From Cellvibrionaceae bacterium (lineage in GTDB: Bacteria > Pseudomonadota > Gammaproteobacteria > Pseudomonadales > Cellvibrionaceae), in contig PANW01000042.1 in assembly GCA_002707785.1 (NCBI GenBank), positions 6,479-70,478 on the forward strand: a DNA stretch of 64,000 nt, read 5' to 3'. Position numbers and translations under genes: made by a program. This document shows positions 1 to 9,684 of this stretch, piece after piece (position 1 is the stretch's first letter; every line of letters begins with the position of its first letter). The notes under the pieces were generated by a model that did not search any database, was not told where the DNA came from, and saw only the letters and a program-made list of their open reading frames with translations.

Positions 1-224
1 TCAAAGGTTTTTAATAGATTTAAATCAAAGGCTTGCAGTGTCATTGTAAGGTGTTTTCTAGGATAAAATTGAGAGTTAAATTCACAAAATCTATACAATG
101 ATAAACAATATAAATTTTAAATATAGGTTGTCACAGCGCACTATCCAATAGCAACTACAATTAATACCGTGCAGCACTAGCTTTTAGCCGCAACCCATCA
201 ACAAGACAGCAGCGATAGGCCTCC

Positions 225-1382
225 ATGACCACATCATTTAGTTTTACCACCACCAAAACCTTGATCAATGCCCCCGACTCTCTTCAAGAGCTAGGCTCTC
301 ACTTGAGTAAGCTCGGGGTCAAACGGCCTTTGATCGTTACTGATCAAGGTATCGTCTCAGCCGGGTTACTCGATCAAATTGAACGGGCACTGGACGGCAC
401 TGAATTGTCTATCGACACCTACGCGGATGTGGTTGCAGACCCCGCCGAAAGCATCGTTTTGAATGCCCTTGACCAAGCCAAACAACACCAAGCTGACGGC
501 ATTATAGGGTTTGGCGGTGGCAGCTCCATGGACACCGCCAAGGTTATCGCCTTACTGGCCTGCTCGGGAGAATCGCTGGATGAGATTTACGGCGTTGAAC
601 AAGCTAAAGGGCCTCGCCTGCCCTTGGTGTTGATCCCGACCACCGCCGGCACTGGCTCCGAAGTGACCGCCGTGGCGATCATCACCACCGGTGAAACCAC
701 CAAGTCGGGTGTTGTCTCCCCCTTGTTGCTGCCCGATATCGCGCTATTGGACGCCAAGCTAACGCTCGGCTTGCCAGCACAGGTTACCGCGGCGACAGGT
801 ATAGACGCCATGGTGCACGCGATCGAAGCCTTCACCAGCATTCACAAAAAGAACCCCTATTCCGACATGCTGGCACGAGAAGCGCTCAAACTGATGTCGT
901 CCAACATCGAAACAGCCGTGTCCAACGGCGATGACTTAGACGCTCGTCAAAACATGCTGTTTGGAGCCGCGCTGGCCGGGCAAGCTTTTGCCAATGCTCC
1001 TGTCGCGGCCGTACACGCACTGGCCTACCCGCTGGGCGGACATTTTCACATTCCCCACGGCCTGAGCAACTCTCTAGTATTGCCCCATGTAATGCGCTTT
1101 AACGCCCCCAAAGCTGCACACTGGTACGCGGAGCTTTGCGACCTAATTCTTCCGGATAACCCGGGCGACTCAGAGACTGACAAGACCCACCTTCTGATCA
1201 ACCACTTCGAAGCGCTGATAAACAGACTCGGACTACCTTGCCAGCTGCGTGATGCAGGGGTTTCTGAATCATCCTTAGAAACACTGGCTGCGGACGCCAT
1301 GCTGCAGCAGAGACTGCTGATCAACAATCCAAGAGTCGTCAACGAGGCGGATGCGCTGGCGATTTATCAAGCAGCATTTTAA
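225..1382 (+). CDS. Iron-containing alcohol dehydrogenase
   Basis: A 385-residue group III (iron-dependent) alcohol dehydrogenase that should interconvert an alcohol and an aldehyde or ketone with NAD(P) in the cytoplasm. The N-terminal nucleotide-binding domain carries GGGSSMDTAK near residues 97-106, followed by PTTAGTGSEVT. The metal site is formed by the D and H of DAMVHAIEAF and the histidines of HALAYPLGGHFHIPHGLSN, all present. Length is normal for the family. The ATG at 225 follows a weak purine stretch (GATAGG). A thioesterase gene lies about 80 bp downstream on the same strand, which suggests shared alcohol/acyl metabolism. The substrate cannot be read from the sequence. Confidence 0.93.
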   Translation: MTTSFSFTTTKTLINAPDSLQELGSHLSKLGVKRPLIVTDQGIVSAGLLDQIERALDGTELSIDTYADVVADPAESIVLNALDQAKQHQADGIIGFGGGSSMDTAKVIALLACSGESLDEIYGVEQAKGPRLPLVLIPTTAGTGSEVTAVAIITTGETTKSGVVSPLLLPDIALLDAKLTLGLPAQVTAATGIDAMVHAIEAFTSIHKKNPYSDMLAREALKLMSSNIETAVSNGDDLDARQNMLFGAALAGQAFANAPVAAVHALAYPLGGHFHIPHGLSNSLVLPHVMRFNAPKAAHWYAELCDLILPDNPGDSETDKTHLLINHFEALINRLGLPCQLRDAGVSESSLETLAADAMLQQRLLINNPRVVNEADALAIYQAAF

Positions 1383-1463
1383 CGCGAGCCCGCTACCCGA
1401 GTGCTCTATTGTCTCGGAGTTACACAACAACCATCACCAAGACACAAAACAACGGAAGCCCCT

Positions 1464-1892
1464 ATGGCAAACCTTCTCACACGTGACGACTTTGGCTTTT
1501 TGCTACCCATTACCACTCGCTGGATGGACAACGACGTCTACGGTCATGTTAATAACGTCACCTATTATTCGTACTTTGATACGATTGCCAACAGCTATCT
1601 AATAGAACAGGCAGAACTCGACATCCACAATGGCGACACCATTGGTTTTGTCGTCAACTCCCAGTGCAATTACCACAGTGCCATTGCTTTTCCCGACCAA
1701 CTTGAAGGTGGCTTGCGAGTCAACCGTATAGGAAACAGCTCCGTTGAATACGGAATTGGAATTTTTAAACGAGGCGAAAATGAAGTGGTTGCGGACGGAA
1801 CCTTTACCCACGTCTTTGTAAAACGTGAATCCCAGCGTCCAGCACCCATACCGACAGTCTTGCGTGCCGCACTGGAGAAGATCCTATGCTAA
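1464..1892 (+). CDS. Acyl-CoA thioesterase, 4HBT hotdog family
   Basis: A 142-residue single-hotdog thioesterase, likely hydrolysing an acyl-CoA to free acid and CoA. The family signature is clear near the N-terminus: TRWMDNDVYGHVNNVTYYSY, which includes the catalytic aspartate and GHVNN turn typical of 4-hydroxybenzoyl-CoA thioesterase/YbgC-like enzymes. The ORF track starts at 1401, but the first 21 residues are unlike the family; the ATG at 1464 has a GGAAG motif a few bases upstream and gives a normal-length protein. It follows the iron alcohol dehydrogenase and precedes the DUF1538 operon by about 120 bp. The acyl substrate is unknown. Confidence 0.9.
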   Translation: MANLLTRDDFGFLLPITTRWMDNDVYGHVNNVTYYSYFDTIANSYLIEQAELDIHNGDTIGFVVNSQCNYHSAIAFPDQLEGGLRVNRIGNSSVEYGIGIFKRGENEVVADGTFTHVFVKRESQRPAPIPTVLRAALEKILC

Positions 1893-2011
1893 GCGCCTCA
1901 TCTTTTTGATCGACACCCCCCTGAGGCGTGTTTTCTTAATCTGGGTCAATACCAGAATCAAGTTGAGCGACTATCATTACCGGATTAGTCACTCAGCGAG
2001 ACACCATAACC

Positions 2012-2746
2012 TTGATAGAGACACTGCAAAAACTGCTCAAATCCATGTTGGGAAGTCTCAGGGACTTACTCCCTATAATTGTGGTCATCGGCTTTTTCCA
2101 GCTGGTTGTGCTGCAACAACCACTACCCAATCTCGGGCAACTGTTTGCCGGAGTGGTTTTAGTTGTACTGGGCCTGACTTTTTTCATACACGGACTAGAG
2201 CAAGGGCTCTTTCCTATCGGCGAGTCTATGGCTCACGCACTCGCTCGCAAAGGCAGCGTGTTTTGGCTCATTGCATTTGCTTTCGCGCTGGGATTTGGCA
2301 CCACAGTTGCTGAGCCCGCCTTGATCGCAGTGGCTGCCGAGGCCGCCAGCATTGCCGCACAAGCCAATGTTATCGAAGCCAGCGAACAAGCACAGCATGA
2401 CTATGCCTTTGGTTTACGCATGACTGTGGCCCTCTCGGTGGGCATTGCCATAGTCTTAGGCGTCATTCGTATTCTTAAAGGTTGGCCCATTCAATGGATC
2501 ATCATAGGCGGCTACATTTTGGTCGTCATCATGACGATGCTTGCCCCCCCTGAAATTATCGGCATCGCTTACGATTCTGGCGGCGTTACCACCTCCACCA
2601 TTACAGTGCCCCTAGTAACTGCACTTGGTGTGGGACTGGCCTCATCAATAAAAGGTCGGAACCCTATGATTGATGGCTTTGGACTCATTGCCTTTGCCTC
2701 CCTTACACCGATGATTTTCGTTATGGCCTACGGGATGCTTATCTAA
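2012..2746 (+). CDS. DUF1538 membrane protein (UmpA/UmpB-like), first copy
   Basis: A 244-residue, highly hydrophobic inner-membrane protein of the DUF1538 family. Conserved elements visible are [15 protein letters not shown] in the middle and [16 protein letters not shown] followed by a [16 protein letters not shown]-type stretch near the C-terminus. The ORF begins with TTG and the ribosome site is weak, so the exact start is uncertain. Its stop overlaps the next gene's ATG (TAATG), and that neighbour is a paralogue. From memory of the literature, a two-gene DUF1538 pair from Halomonas (UmpAB) was reported as a two-subunit Na+(K+)/H+ antiporter; applying that function here is inference. Confidence 0.88.
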   Translation: MIETLQKLLKSMLGSLRDLLPIIVVIGFFQLVVLQQPLPNLGQLFAGVVLVVLGLTFFIHGLEQGLFPIGESMAHALARKGSVFWLIAFAFALGFGTTVAEPALIAVAAEAASIAAQANVIEASEQAQHDYAFGLRMTVALSVGIAIVLGVIRILKGWPIQWIIIGGYILVVIMTMLAPPEIIGIAYDSGGVTTSTITVPLVTALGVGLASSIKGRNPMIDGFGLIAFASLTPMIFVMAYGMLI

Positions 2747-3606
2747 TGGAAGTACTGTCACAAATATTCAGCACATTGGCTAGCACCATCAAGGATGTGC
2801 TGCCCATTGCCGCTATCATTTTTGGTTTTCAGTTCGCCGTCATAAGAAAAAAACCGGCCAACATGGGCCAGATTCTTTTCGGCTTTGTCTGGGTGCTATT
2901 GGGATTGTCGCTATTTTTGCTCGGCCTTGAGTGGGCCCTCTTTCCCTTGGGTCGACTAATGGCTGGGCAACTGACAGATCCTGAATTCATTCACGCTGGC
3001 AAAGTGGCCGTCGATACGATCACCAGCGTTGAGTGGCAAGACTACTTTTGGGTGTATATCTTCGCTTTCCTCATTGGTTTTAGTACAACCATCGCCGAGC
3101 CGTCGCTGATTGCCGTTGCGATTAAAGCCAACGAAGTCTCCGGTGGCGCAATCGGTATCTGGGGGCTGCGCCTAGCCGTTGCGCTGGGTGTCGCTGTGGG
3201 TATTGCTCTGGGGTGCTATCGAATAGTCGTTGGCGACCCAATTCACTGGTACATCATCGCAGGCTATGTGGTGGTGGTTATTCAAACCGCTTTTGCGCCA
3301 AAAATGATTATTCCCCTGGCTTACGATTCAGGCGGCGTAACCACATCGACCGTGACTGTTCCGCTAGTCGCGGCGCTAGGGCTTGGACTCTCTGAAACAG
3401 TGCCAGGTCGCAACCCTTTAATCGATGGCTTTGGGCTGATCGCCTTTGCCAGCCTATTTCCAATAATGTCGGTGATGGCCTATGCGCAACTCTCTGAAGC
3501 CAAAGCCCACCTAGCCAAGAAACGCGAGCAAGGCACCAACGCAGCTCAACCAACAACAGACTCCATCGCACCAAATTCCGACGAGGGTAACAAACATGCA
3601 CTTTAA
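2746..3606 (+). CDS. DUF1538 membrane protein (UmpA/UmpB-like), second copy
   Basis: A 286-residue paralogue of the preceding gene, with the same landmarks: GFSTTIAEPSLIAVA and [16 protein letters not shown], ending in a hydrophilic tail of about 35 residues that the first copy lacks. The start overlaps the upstream stop by one base, implying translational coupling and probably a heteromeric membrane complex. The end overlaps the P-II-like gene by 11 bases. Many hydrophobic segments are evident. A cation/proton antiporter role is plausible from the reported UmpAB pair, but transport has to be tested for this version with its attached P-II and CBS genes. Confidence 0.88.
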   Translation: MEVLSQIFSTLASTIKDVLPIAAIIFGFQFAVIRKKPANMGQILFGFVWVLLGLSLFLLGLEWALFPLGRLMAGQLTDPEFIHAGKVAVDTITSVEWQDYFWVYIFAFLIGFSTTIAEPSLIAVAIKANEVSGGAIGIWGLRLAVALGVAVGIALGCYRIVVGDPIHWYIIAGYVVVVIQTAFAPKMIIPLAYDSGGVTTSTVTVPLVAALGLGLSETVPGRNPLIDGFGLIAFASLFPIMSVMAYAQLSEAKAHLAKKREQGTNAAQPTTDSIAPNSDEGNKHAL

Positions 3607-3946
3607 AATGATTGTCGTGTTAGTCGAAGACGAAAAAACAGACGCTATTGTCGATGCGGCCCGAGATGCGGGCGCTACAGGTTCTACGGTACTCAACAAC
3701 GCTCGGGGCGAAGGTATAGAAAAGAACAAAACGTTTTTTGGCCTATCCCTCGAAAGCCAACGCGACATGATAATTCTGCTGGTTGAAGAGCATCTCAGCC
3801 GCCACATACTTGAAGAGATCAATCGTGTCGGCGAGTTCGATGCAAAACCCGGAACCGGCATCGCCTTTCAACTCGACGTTGAAGACGCCGTGGGCGTAGC
3901 GAAACAAGTGGAAACAATTACTGGAAACGTAAAGGAGCTACTGTAA
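3596..3946 (+). CDS. P-II-like signalling protein
   Basis: A 116-residue small protein with a GlnB/P-II-like ferredoxin-fold pattern: it opens with MIVVLVEDEKTDAIVDAARDAGATGSTVLNN, which resembles the first beta-alpha unit and T-loop entry of P-II proteins, and later has RDMIILLVEE. The canonical T-loop tyrosine that is uridylylated in GlnB is not recognisable, so regulation would be by ligand (nucleotide or another small molecule) and not by GlnD. It overlaps the DUF1538 gene upstream and the CBS gene downstream (TAATG). The context suggests it gates the membrane proteins. I did not verify nucleotide-binding residues. Confidence 0.82.
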   Translation: MHFKMIVVLVEDEKTDAIVDAARDAGATGSTVLNNARGEGIEKNKTFFGLSLESQRDMIILLVEEHLSRHILEEINRVGEFDAKPGTGIAFQLDVEDAVGVAKQVETITGNVKELL

Positions 3947-4350
3947 TGACAAAGCGCGTAATTAAAGCTAGTGACATCATGCAAGAAAAACACCTTGAAT
4001 TAGACGGGCTTGCTACCGTAAAAGAGGCTCTTGAAGCGATGCGCCGTGAAGATGCTGATGTCGTTATCGTAAAAAAGCGCGACGAACACGACGCCTACGG
4101 ATTGGTTTTATTGTCAGACATTGCCAAAAATGTTCTAGCGAAAGATCGCTCTCCGGATCGAGTTAACATTTACGAAATCATGTCAAAGCCAGTTATTTCC
4201 ATCGAGCCAGAACTGGATGTGCGCTATTGCGCTCGCCTATTTAACCGCTTTGGACTCTCTAACGTCCCGGTGATACAAAACGGCAAGGTATTGGGGATTG
4301 TCAGCTATTCAGAATTGGTGCTGCACGGCCTCTATGAACTTATGGATTAG
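3946..4350 (+). CDS. CBS-pair domain protein
   Basis: A 134-residue protein consisting almost entirely of two CBS motifs. The first covers about residues 5-65 (ASDIMQEK... DAYGLVLLSDIAK) and the second about 75-134 (YEIMSKPVISIEP... GIVSYSELV). CBS pairs usually bind adenine nucleotides and act as energy sensors. There is no attached catalytic or transport domain, so it probably works in trans on the DUF1538 complex encoded just upstream; the start overlaps the P-II-like stop by one base. Its TAG stop overlaps tail-to-tail with the stop of the reductase on the opposite strand. Confidence 0.88.
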   Translation: MTKRVIKASDIMQEKHLELDGLATVKEALEAMRREDADVVIVKKRDEHDAYGLVLLSDIAKNVLAKDRSPDRVNIYEIMSKPVISIEPELDVRYCARLFNRFGLSNVPVIQNGKVLGIVSYSELVLHGLYELMD

Positions 4351-5357
4351 TCCTCGACTTGAGGCGTTTGAACCGCTGAAACAAATGCGTCACTTAAGAT
4401 GTCACCGCGACGAGCGCCTGCGAAAAAGCAGCGTTTCGTCAGCTCCTCAACCATCCTAGGATTGCCGCACAAAAACACCTTAACGCCGCGCAGCCTAGGG
4501 TGTTTCTCGACAACTAGTGATGCAAGCTCGCCAACCAACAAGGGCCACTTGGAAGGCACAGCCACCCCTGACTCCGACAACACCAAGTGAACACTAAGAT
4601 TGCTATGACTGTCCGCTAGCTCCAGCAGTTCTTCTATCAAGTAGAAAGACTTTACATTGGTCTCACCAATATAAAGAGAAATATTTCCTTCATGCCCTTG
4701 CGCAAAAGCTTCGAGCAGCACGCCATACAGAGGTGCCAAACCCGTACCCGTAGCCACCAAGATTAACTCCGCGGAGCCGTCATCTCTGGGATAGCAGCAA
4801 TGGCCTTCCGGTTTCGACAGCCCCACTGTATCGCCTATAGCCAATTGATCGTGACACCAATCACTGACTAGGCCCTGCCGATGACGCTTGATATGTAGCA
4901 CGATCTGCTTGTCAGCATCGCAACGACTAGCAATCGAGTATGGCCGTGCATGAACCTCATCGCGCCACAACAACACATGCTGACCCGCCTGCCAGTGACC
5001 ATCTACCTTTAGAGACAACTCCAAAACCTGATCGTTATACTTGCGAAGCCCTGACACTGTACCCAGCCAATCATCATCGTGCTCAGGCAGAGAAACGGAC
5101 AATGCCTGCTGAGGGAAACACTGACAAGCCAATAGCATGTGTTGCTGGCACTGAAGTTTAGACAAACCCAACTGTGCAGCACTGGGTATGACACTGTCGC
5201 TGGTTGCTCGCATCAGACATGCATGGCACAACCCAGCCCTGCAGCTGTTGGGGATTTTCTGGCCAGCAGACAACAAGCCCTCTAATAATGATTGGCCCTC
5301 GCGCAGTTCGACGCGAGTAGAACATCCCTGATCAGACCAAAACTCGACCTTGCTCAT
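4347..5357 (-). CDS. 2Fe-2S ferredoxin/FAD/NAD(P) reductase
   Basis: A 336-residue electron-transfer protein with an N-terminal plant-type 2Fe-2S ferredoxin domain (residues about 1-90; cluster ligands in SCRAGLCHACL and a later LLACQC), an FAD-binding barrel (RPYSIAS near residue 138) and a C-terminal NAD(P) domain (ATGTGLAPLYG, FLCGNPRMVE). It should pass electrons from NAD(P)H through FAD and the iron-sulphur centre to an oxygenase or other acceptor. Its start overlaps the stop of miaE by 4 bases, and MiaE is a di-iron monooxygenase needing an electron donor; this suggests, but does not prove, a dedicated partner. Confidence 0.92.
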   Translation of the reverse strand: MSKVEFWSDQGCSTRVELREGQSLLEGLLSAGQKIPNSCRAGLCHACLMRATSDSVIPSAAQLGLSKLQCQQHMLLACQCFPQQALSVSLPEHDDDWLGTVSGLRKYNDQVLELSLKVDGHWQAGQHVLLWRDEVHARPYSIASRCDADKQIVLHIKRHRQGLVSDWCHDQLAIGDTVGLSKPEGHCCYPRDDGSAELILVATGTGLAPLYGVLLEAFAQGHEGNISLYIGETNVKSFYLIEELLELADSHSNLSVHLVLSESGVAVPSKWPLLVGELASLVVEKHPRLRGVKVFLCGNPRMVEELTKRCFFAGARRGDILSDAFVSAVQTPQVED

Positions 5358-5980
5358 TGGACCGCTTGGGTATCGCCAGAAATTGGCACGCCTGAATGGA
5401 AGCGAAACAGCGGATCTTCACTTAGGATTGATTCCTGCTCCAAGTCTAGAAAGAAATCCACTCTAGACTGAATATCTTCCCGTGCGTACTGTGCCGCCAG
5501 CACCAGATAATCTTGGAAGTGCCGAGCTTCAGACTTTAACAGCGATTGATAAAATTTAGTGAGTTCTTCATCCAACATGGGCGCCAAGGCGGCAAACCGC
5601 TCACAGGACCGAGCCTCAATGATAGCGCCAACAATAAGCGTGTCGACAAATTTCTGATCTTGTTCTTTGCTTATGTGTTTTGCCATGCGTGACGCATAAC
5701 GACTGGCTTTTATCGCACGGTACTCTATACCTCTGCGCTTGAGTATCTTCAGCACCTGCTCAAAATGAACCAGCTCTTCTCGTGCTAGACGACTCATCTT
5801 ATTGAGCAAATCGATCTTGGTATGATTTCTCGACATTAACGTCATCGCTGACTGGGCTGCTTTCATTTCGTTGGCAGCGTGATCCAACAGAATAATTTCA
5901 AGCTCCTGAAGAGCCCTGTCAATCCAGGCCTGAGGCGTCCGACAACGAAGAAAGGTGGTAATAGGAGTAATATCTGTCAT
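5354..5980 (-). CDS. miaE: tRNA-(ms2io6A37)-hydroxylase MiaE
   Basis: A 208-residue ferritin-like di-iron enzyme that hydroxylates the isopentenyl group of ms2i6A at position 37 of tRNAs reading UNN codons. The helical bundle shows the expected carboxylate/histidine ligands: LLDHAANEMKAAQ near residue 32, EELVHFEQV around 68, EARSCERFA around 122 and SEARHFQDYL around 150. Length matches known MiaE. The gene ends by overlapping a ferredoxin/flavin reductase gene. MiaA and MiaB, which make the substrate nucleoside, are not in this window. Confidence 0.92.
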   Translation of the reverse strand: MTDITPITTFLRCRTPQAWIDRALQELEIILLDHAANEMKAAQSAMTLMSRNHTKIDLLNKMSRLAREELVHFEQVLKILKRRGIEYRAIKASRYASRMAKHISKEQDQKFVDTLIVGAIIEARSCERFAALAPMLDEELTKFYQSLLKSEARHFQDYLVLAAQYAREDIQSRVDFFLDLEQESILSEDPLFRFHSGVPISGDTQAVQ

Positions 5981-6064
5981 AGGCTTCGCGAGTAACTGCT
6001 TTAAAGCGCAGCATTGTACACCGTAATAGTCACTTCATCGAAACCTATGCGCTCTAGTTCAGCT

Positions 6065-8374
6065 CTAGACTTTATACAGATCGACAATGCGCCCAAGATT
6101 ATCGGACATAGCATTCAGTTCGCGGCTCATTTCTGATAGTCCAAGTATTCGCTCGGCCGAAGCCGAAGCTGACTCATGGATGGATGAGGCGTTACGACTG
6201 ATCTCCCCAGCAACCGCAGTTTGTTGTTCAGCGGCCGTAGCAATCTGCATGTTCATGTCGGAAATCTCTCCAATAATTCGCCCCTCCTCAACGACAGCCG
6301 CCTCCACCTGCTCTACCACCGTCATGTTGGAGGCTAAATTCCCCGCCCCCTCTGCCATCGAGCTAACCGCACTTTTGCTGCCGGACTGTAAACGATGAAT
6401 CATGTCGTCAATTTCAGTGGTCGCCTCCGCCGTTTTACTGGCCAATGTACGTACTTCGTCGGCAACTACAGCGAAGCCGCGGCCAGCTTCGCCCGCTCGC
6501 GCCGCCTCGATAGCAGCATTCAGAGCCAGCAAATTAGTTTGATCAGCAATGCCTCGAATAACATCCAAAACAACGCCAATTTCCTGCGTATCGCGATCCA
6601 CCGTACCCACCACCTGAGTAACATCATCCATCTCTGCTGACAGCAGCCCCAAGTCTGAACTGGATTGCGCAATCAATCCATTCGCGGATTGTGCAAGCTC
6701 TGCCGCTTCTACCGTTTTCTCAGAGGTCGTCGCAGCATTGCTGGCCACTTCTTAAACAGTCTGCTCCATCTGTGTCGCGGCACTGGCTTGCTGATGACAT
6801 CGATCGTTCTGATCGTTAATGGAGTTCATGACCTCGGCCATAGAATCATTGAGCTCTACTGCCGCTCCCCTGACACCCATCGCCGTGCTTTGAATATCCT
6901 GAAAGTTAGTTCGAAGCCTTGCCACCAATGCGTTAACGGCTTGACCTAAGGCTTCAAGCTCAGCACCGCCCGACAAAGACACTTGCGAAGTTAGGTTTCT
7001 ACTCTCGGCAATTTCCGCTACTTGATCACTAATGTTGACTATTGGATCGGCAATGTTCTTTGCAACAACTAGCCCCACAACAGCAGCTAAGACTATACAA
7101 CCGAGAGTAATCCCCAGTGCCCACCAGAACACCTGACTCGCCAACGCCTCAACAGCCGCATAAGCCTCAGCGGCATCCTGCTCACTTAAGATTGCCCATT
7201 GCACCCCTGCAACCTCCAAAGGCGCATAGGCGGAAACCACCGTTTCACCGCGATAATCCTGCTGCGTCGTGATTCCAGATTCACCACTAAGCGCAAGATC
7301 AGCCGCTCGAGTCTCGATTGGCAGCTTACCTACAGCCGATCCTCCGCGACTAAAAACATCAATCATTTGCGCATCCATGCCGGCCAGCCTAAGCGCAGCT
7401 ATAAAACGTGATGAGTCTTCCAACTGAAAACGACTGGCACTTCTGAGCAGCTTGTCTTGTCCGATCAGATAAGTCTCGCCACTATTGCCCATACCGGATT
7501 CTTTCCAATGGCCTTCATAGGTCATCAAACGATTGATCCGATCCAACGGCATTTGAAAAATCAACACGCCCACCAAGGTTTCCGCCTCATAAATTGGCGT
7601 GCTTATAAAAGCCGCCGCAGCTTCATAAGACGGGGAATATGGCGCAAAATCGGTAAGCTTGTTTTGCCCCTTACTTAACGATATCGCTTGGCGAAACGCT
7701 TCGGCCAAACCCGATTGACTATGAGGTCCGCTGTTAAGGGAGGTCGCAAAATCGATCTCCTTGTAGGTCGAATAAATGACCTGGCCCGAGCTCGGTTCCA
7801 CAATAAAAATATCGTACAACTCAAAGGCGTTCAGGAGCTCGCGAAATGAACCATGGTAGCGACGATGCACTCTATCGTAGGGCGTGCCCTGACCTCCAAC
7901 ATCAAGAAGATCTTTACTACCAAGGGGATGAGAATTGCGCGCGATGTACGTTGTCTGTAGGAGTTTTGCCGCGCGGCTCAAACCGCCAAAGACACTTTCA
8001 TAATCAGGGGACACCCCATTACTGTCGCTATACACTCGACCGAATTGTTCACGATAGAATTGATCCAACTCGGAAAAGTCAAACTCAACGGATGACGCTG
8101 CTGTTTGCGCAAACGCCTCACTGAAATCTCTCGCAGCCTCAGCCGCCCAAGGGCTTTTCGCTTGACTCATAAGCAGCTGCTTCAGCTGATCAATATAGTC
8201 TTCGATTTCTGCCTTCTTAACTTCTCTTTGAGACTGAAGATTAGCGGCAACCTTTGCTTCAATCGCACTACTACCACGATCGTAGGCCACCTTACCGATG
8301 AATCCACTTGCGACAATCGCTGGCACGACTGCAATGACCAAAAACACAAGAATCAGTTTTGCTTTAATTTTCAT
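6065..8374 (-). pseudogene. Methyl-accepting chemotaxis protein split by an in-frame TAA
   Basis: Two collinear ORFs (8374-6752 and 6748-6065) in the same frame make one chemotaxis receptor of about 769 codons. The first part has an N-terminal membrane segment, a large periplasmic sensor of about 370 residues (dCache-like in size), a second membrane segment (FWWALGITLGCIVLAAVVGL) and a HAMP region. It stops in TQMEQTV-TAA, where receptors normally read ...TVQEVA.... The second part continues with [20 protein letters not shown] and holds the CheW/CheA-contacting hairpin ([20 protein letters not shown]). A single CAA-to-TAA change explains the break. The C-terminal part has an internal GTG but no convincing ribosome site. 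Could also be a base-call error. Confidence 0.85.
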
Positions 8375-8633
8375 GGTGTCGATTACTATAGAAAGAGACT
8401 AAAAACATTGCGCAACAAAATGATGCACAAAACTCTGCTGAAGCTTTGATCTTCCTAGAAGTTTTCGACTAAAAGCGACATTCCTGTAACAAATAATACG
8501 TCAGCTATTTAGAATATAGTTCATGACTTGAGTTCTTTCTTGGAAATCAAAATAGTAAAAGCAAGCCCTAGAAAACTTGCCGAAAACTCAGGCAACAACA
8601 CCAAGAACACAAACTGAAAGATGATTCAAAAGA

Positions 8634-9089
8634 TCATTCGGACAACTGAGGGAGACTGAAATAGCGCTCATAGTGAGCACAGGAAAGAGTGTAATAGTCT
8701 GCGTCGATAGCATCTTTGATTTGAATCAGACTAGTGTGAGTCCAATCAGCATGACGCTCCAAACCGTAAACTGAAAGATCAACAATTTGACTCGCTCCAG
8801 CCTTGAGAAGATCGAATACCCAGCAATAGGGATTTTGCTCCTGCTTGAAATTAATTTGCTGATGTTTAACCGCCGTCAACAATCGAGCTTCGTCAGTTAT
8901 TAGAAGCTTGTTGCTCACTACTTGCGCTACAAAACCTTCCAGCCTTTGCGCGATGACGAAACGCTGCTCATTGGAATATGCATTCCAATTGACGACCTCG
9001 TGGGCGTAGCGCTTACAGCCGCGACACACTTGATCACCAATTCCGGTACTGCAGACGCCGATACAGGGCGTTCGAACCCTTTTAAACAT
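8634..9089 (-). CDS. DUF1289 Fe-S/zinc-type protein
   Basis: A 151-residue protein whose N-terminus carries the DUF1289 pattern PCIGVCSTGIGDQVCRGCKR, four cysteines likely to bind a metal or cluster, followed by the W-N-x-Y-S-x-E-Q-R region typical of the family. A C-terminal extension of about 90 residues (AGASQIVDLSVYGLERH and onward) is longer than the usual short DUF1289 proteins and is not recognised. The ORF track begins at a TTG at 9104; the ATG at 9089 has GGAG nine bases upstream and is preferred. Function unknown. Confidence 0.82.
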   Translation of the reverse strand: MFKRVRTPCIGVCSTGIGDQVCRGCKRYAHEVVNWNAYSNEQRFVIAQRLEGFVAQVVSNKLLITDEARLLTAVKHQQINFKQEQNPYCWVFDLLKAGASQIVDLSVYGLERHADWTHTSLIQIKDAIDADYYTLSCAHYERYFSLPQLSE

Positions 9090-9257
9090 GTATAACCACT
9101 CCAAATCGAGCGGGGATTATATGACATACATCAACAGATCACAGCCCTAATGCCGTATGCTAGTGGCAAATTAGTGGGAGCTAGGTATATTGCCTCCCTA
9201 TCTAGATCCAAGTGCCTTCAGGGCGAACGAAACAACAGACACAATAAGGATTCGAAC

Positions 9258-9479
9258 ATGGCAGGTGAATTTAAGATTGCCCAGCAAGCTATTCGTGACG
9301 CGATGGAAACAGCCGCTGCAGAAAACAGCATGAGCCAAGATGCGATGGGGCGCGCCCTGCTGGCTGAACTACTGCAAGCATTATCCAAACAAAGCTCCAG
9401 TGCAGAGCTAAAGGATATGGTTGATTACCAACTCGAAAACCTATCGACTGACTCCTTTGTAATCACTCGAGGCTGCTAG
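9258..9479 (+). CDS. Small conserved acidic helical protein
   Basis: A 73-residue protein, MAGEFKIAQQAIRDAME onward, predicted largely helical and acidic, without membrane segment or known motif that I can name. The ORF track starts at 9150, but the ATG at 9258 is preceded by AAGGA at the right distance and gives the compact protein. It lies between the DUF1289 gene (divergent) and the long acnB leader. I do not recognise a function; its composition resembles small hypothetical proteins of gammaproteobacteria. Confidence 0.7.
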   Translation: MAGEFKIAQQAIRDAMETAAAENSMSQDAMGRALLAELLQALSKQSSSAELKDMVDYQLENLSTDSFVITRGC

Positions 9480-9684
9480 CCTTAGACGCCGATCGATGGC
9501 GGCGACACTTTCCATAGTCGTACGCCTCAAGCCTCCTTTTAATCCCTTAAATCGCTGCTAATCTTAGTCATTAATGCGTGATAATCGATCTCGATGTCTC
9601 GAGATTTATCAGTTTAGCAAATGACGTTGAAATCACTATTCATCTAAATTATTTCGATTATAAGTCGCTGATTTACATGAGATC

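Noticed and set aside
6752-6754. Recoding or selenocysteine at the receptor stop
   Set aside because: The codon is TAA, not TGA, and no SECIS-like hairpin or readthrough context is evident.
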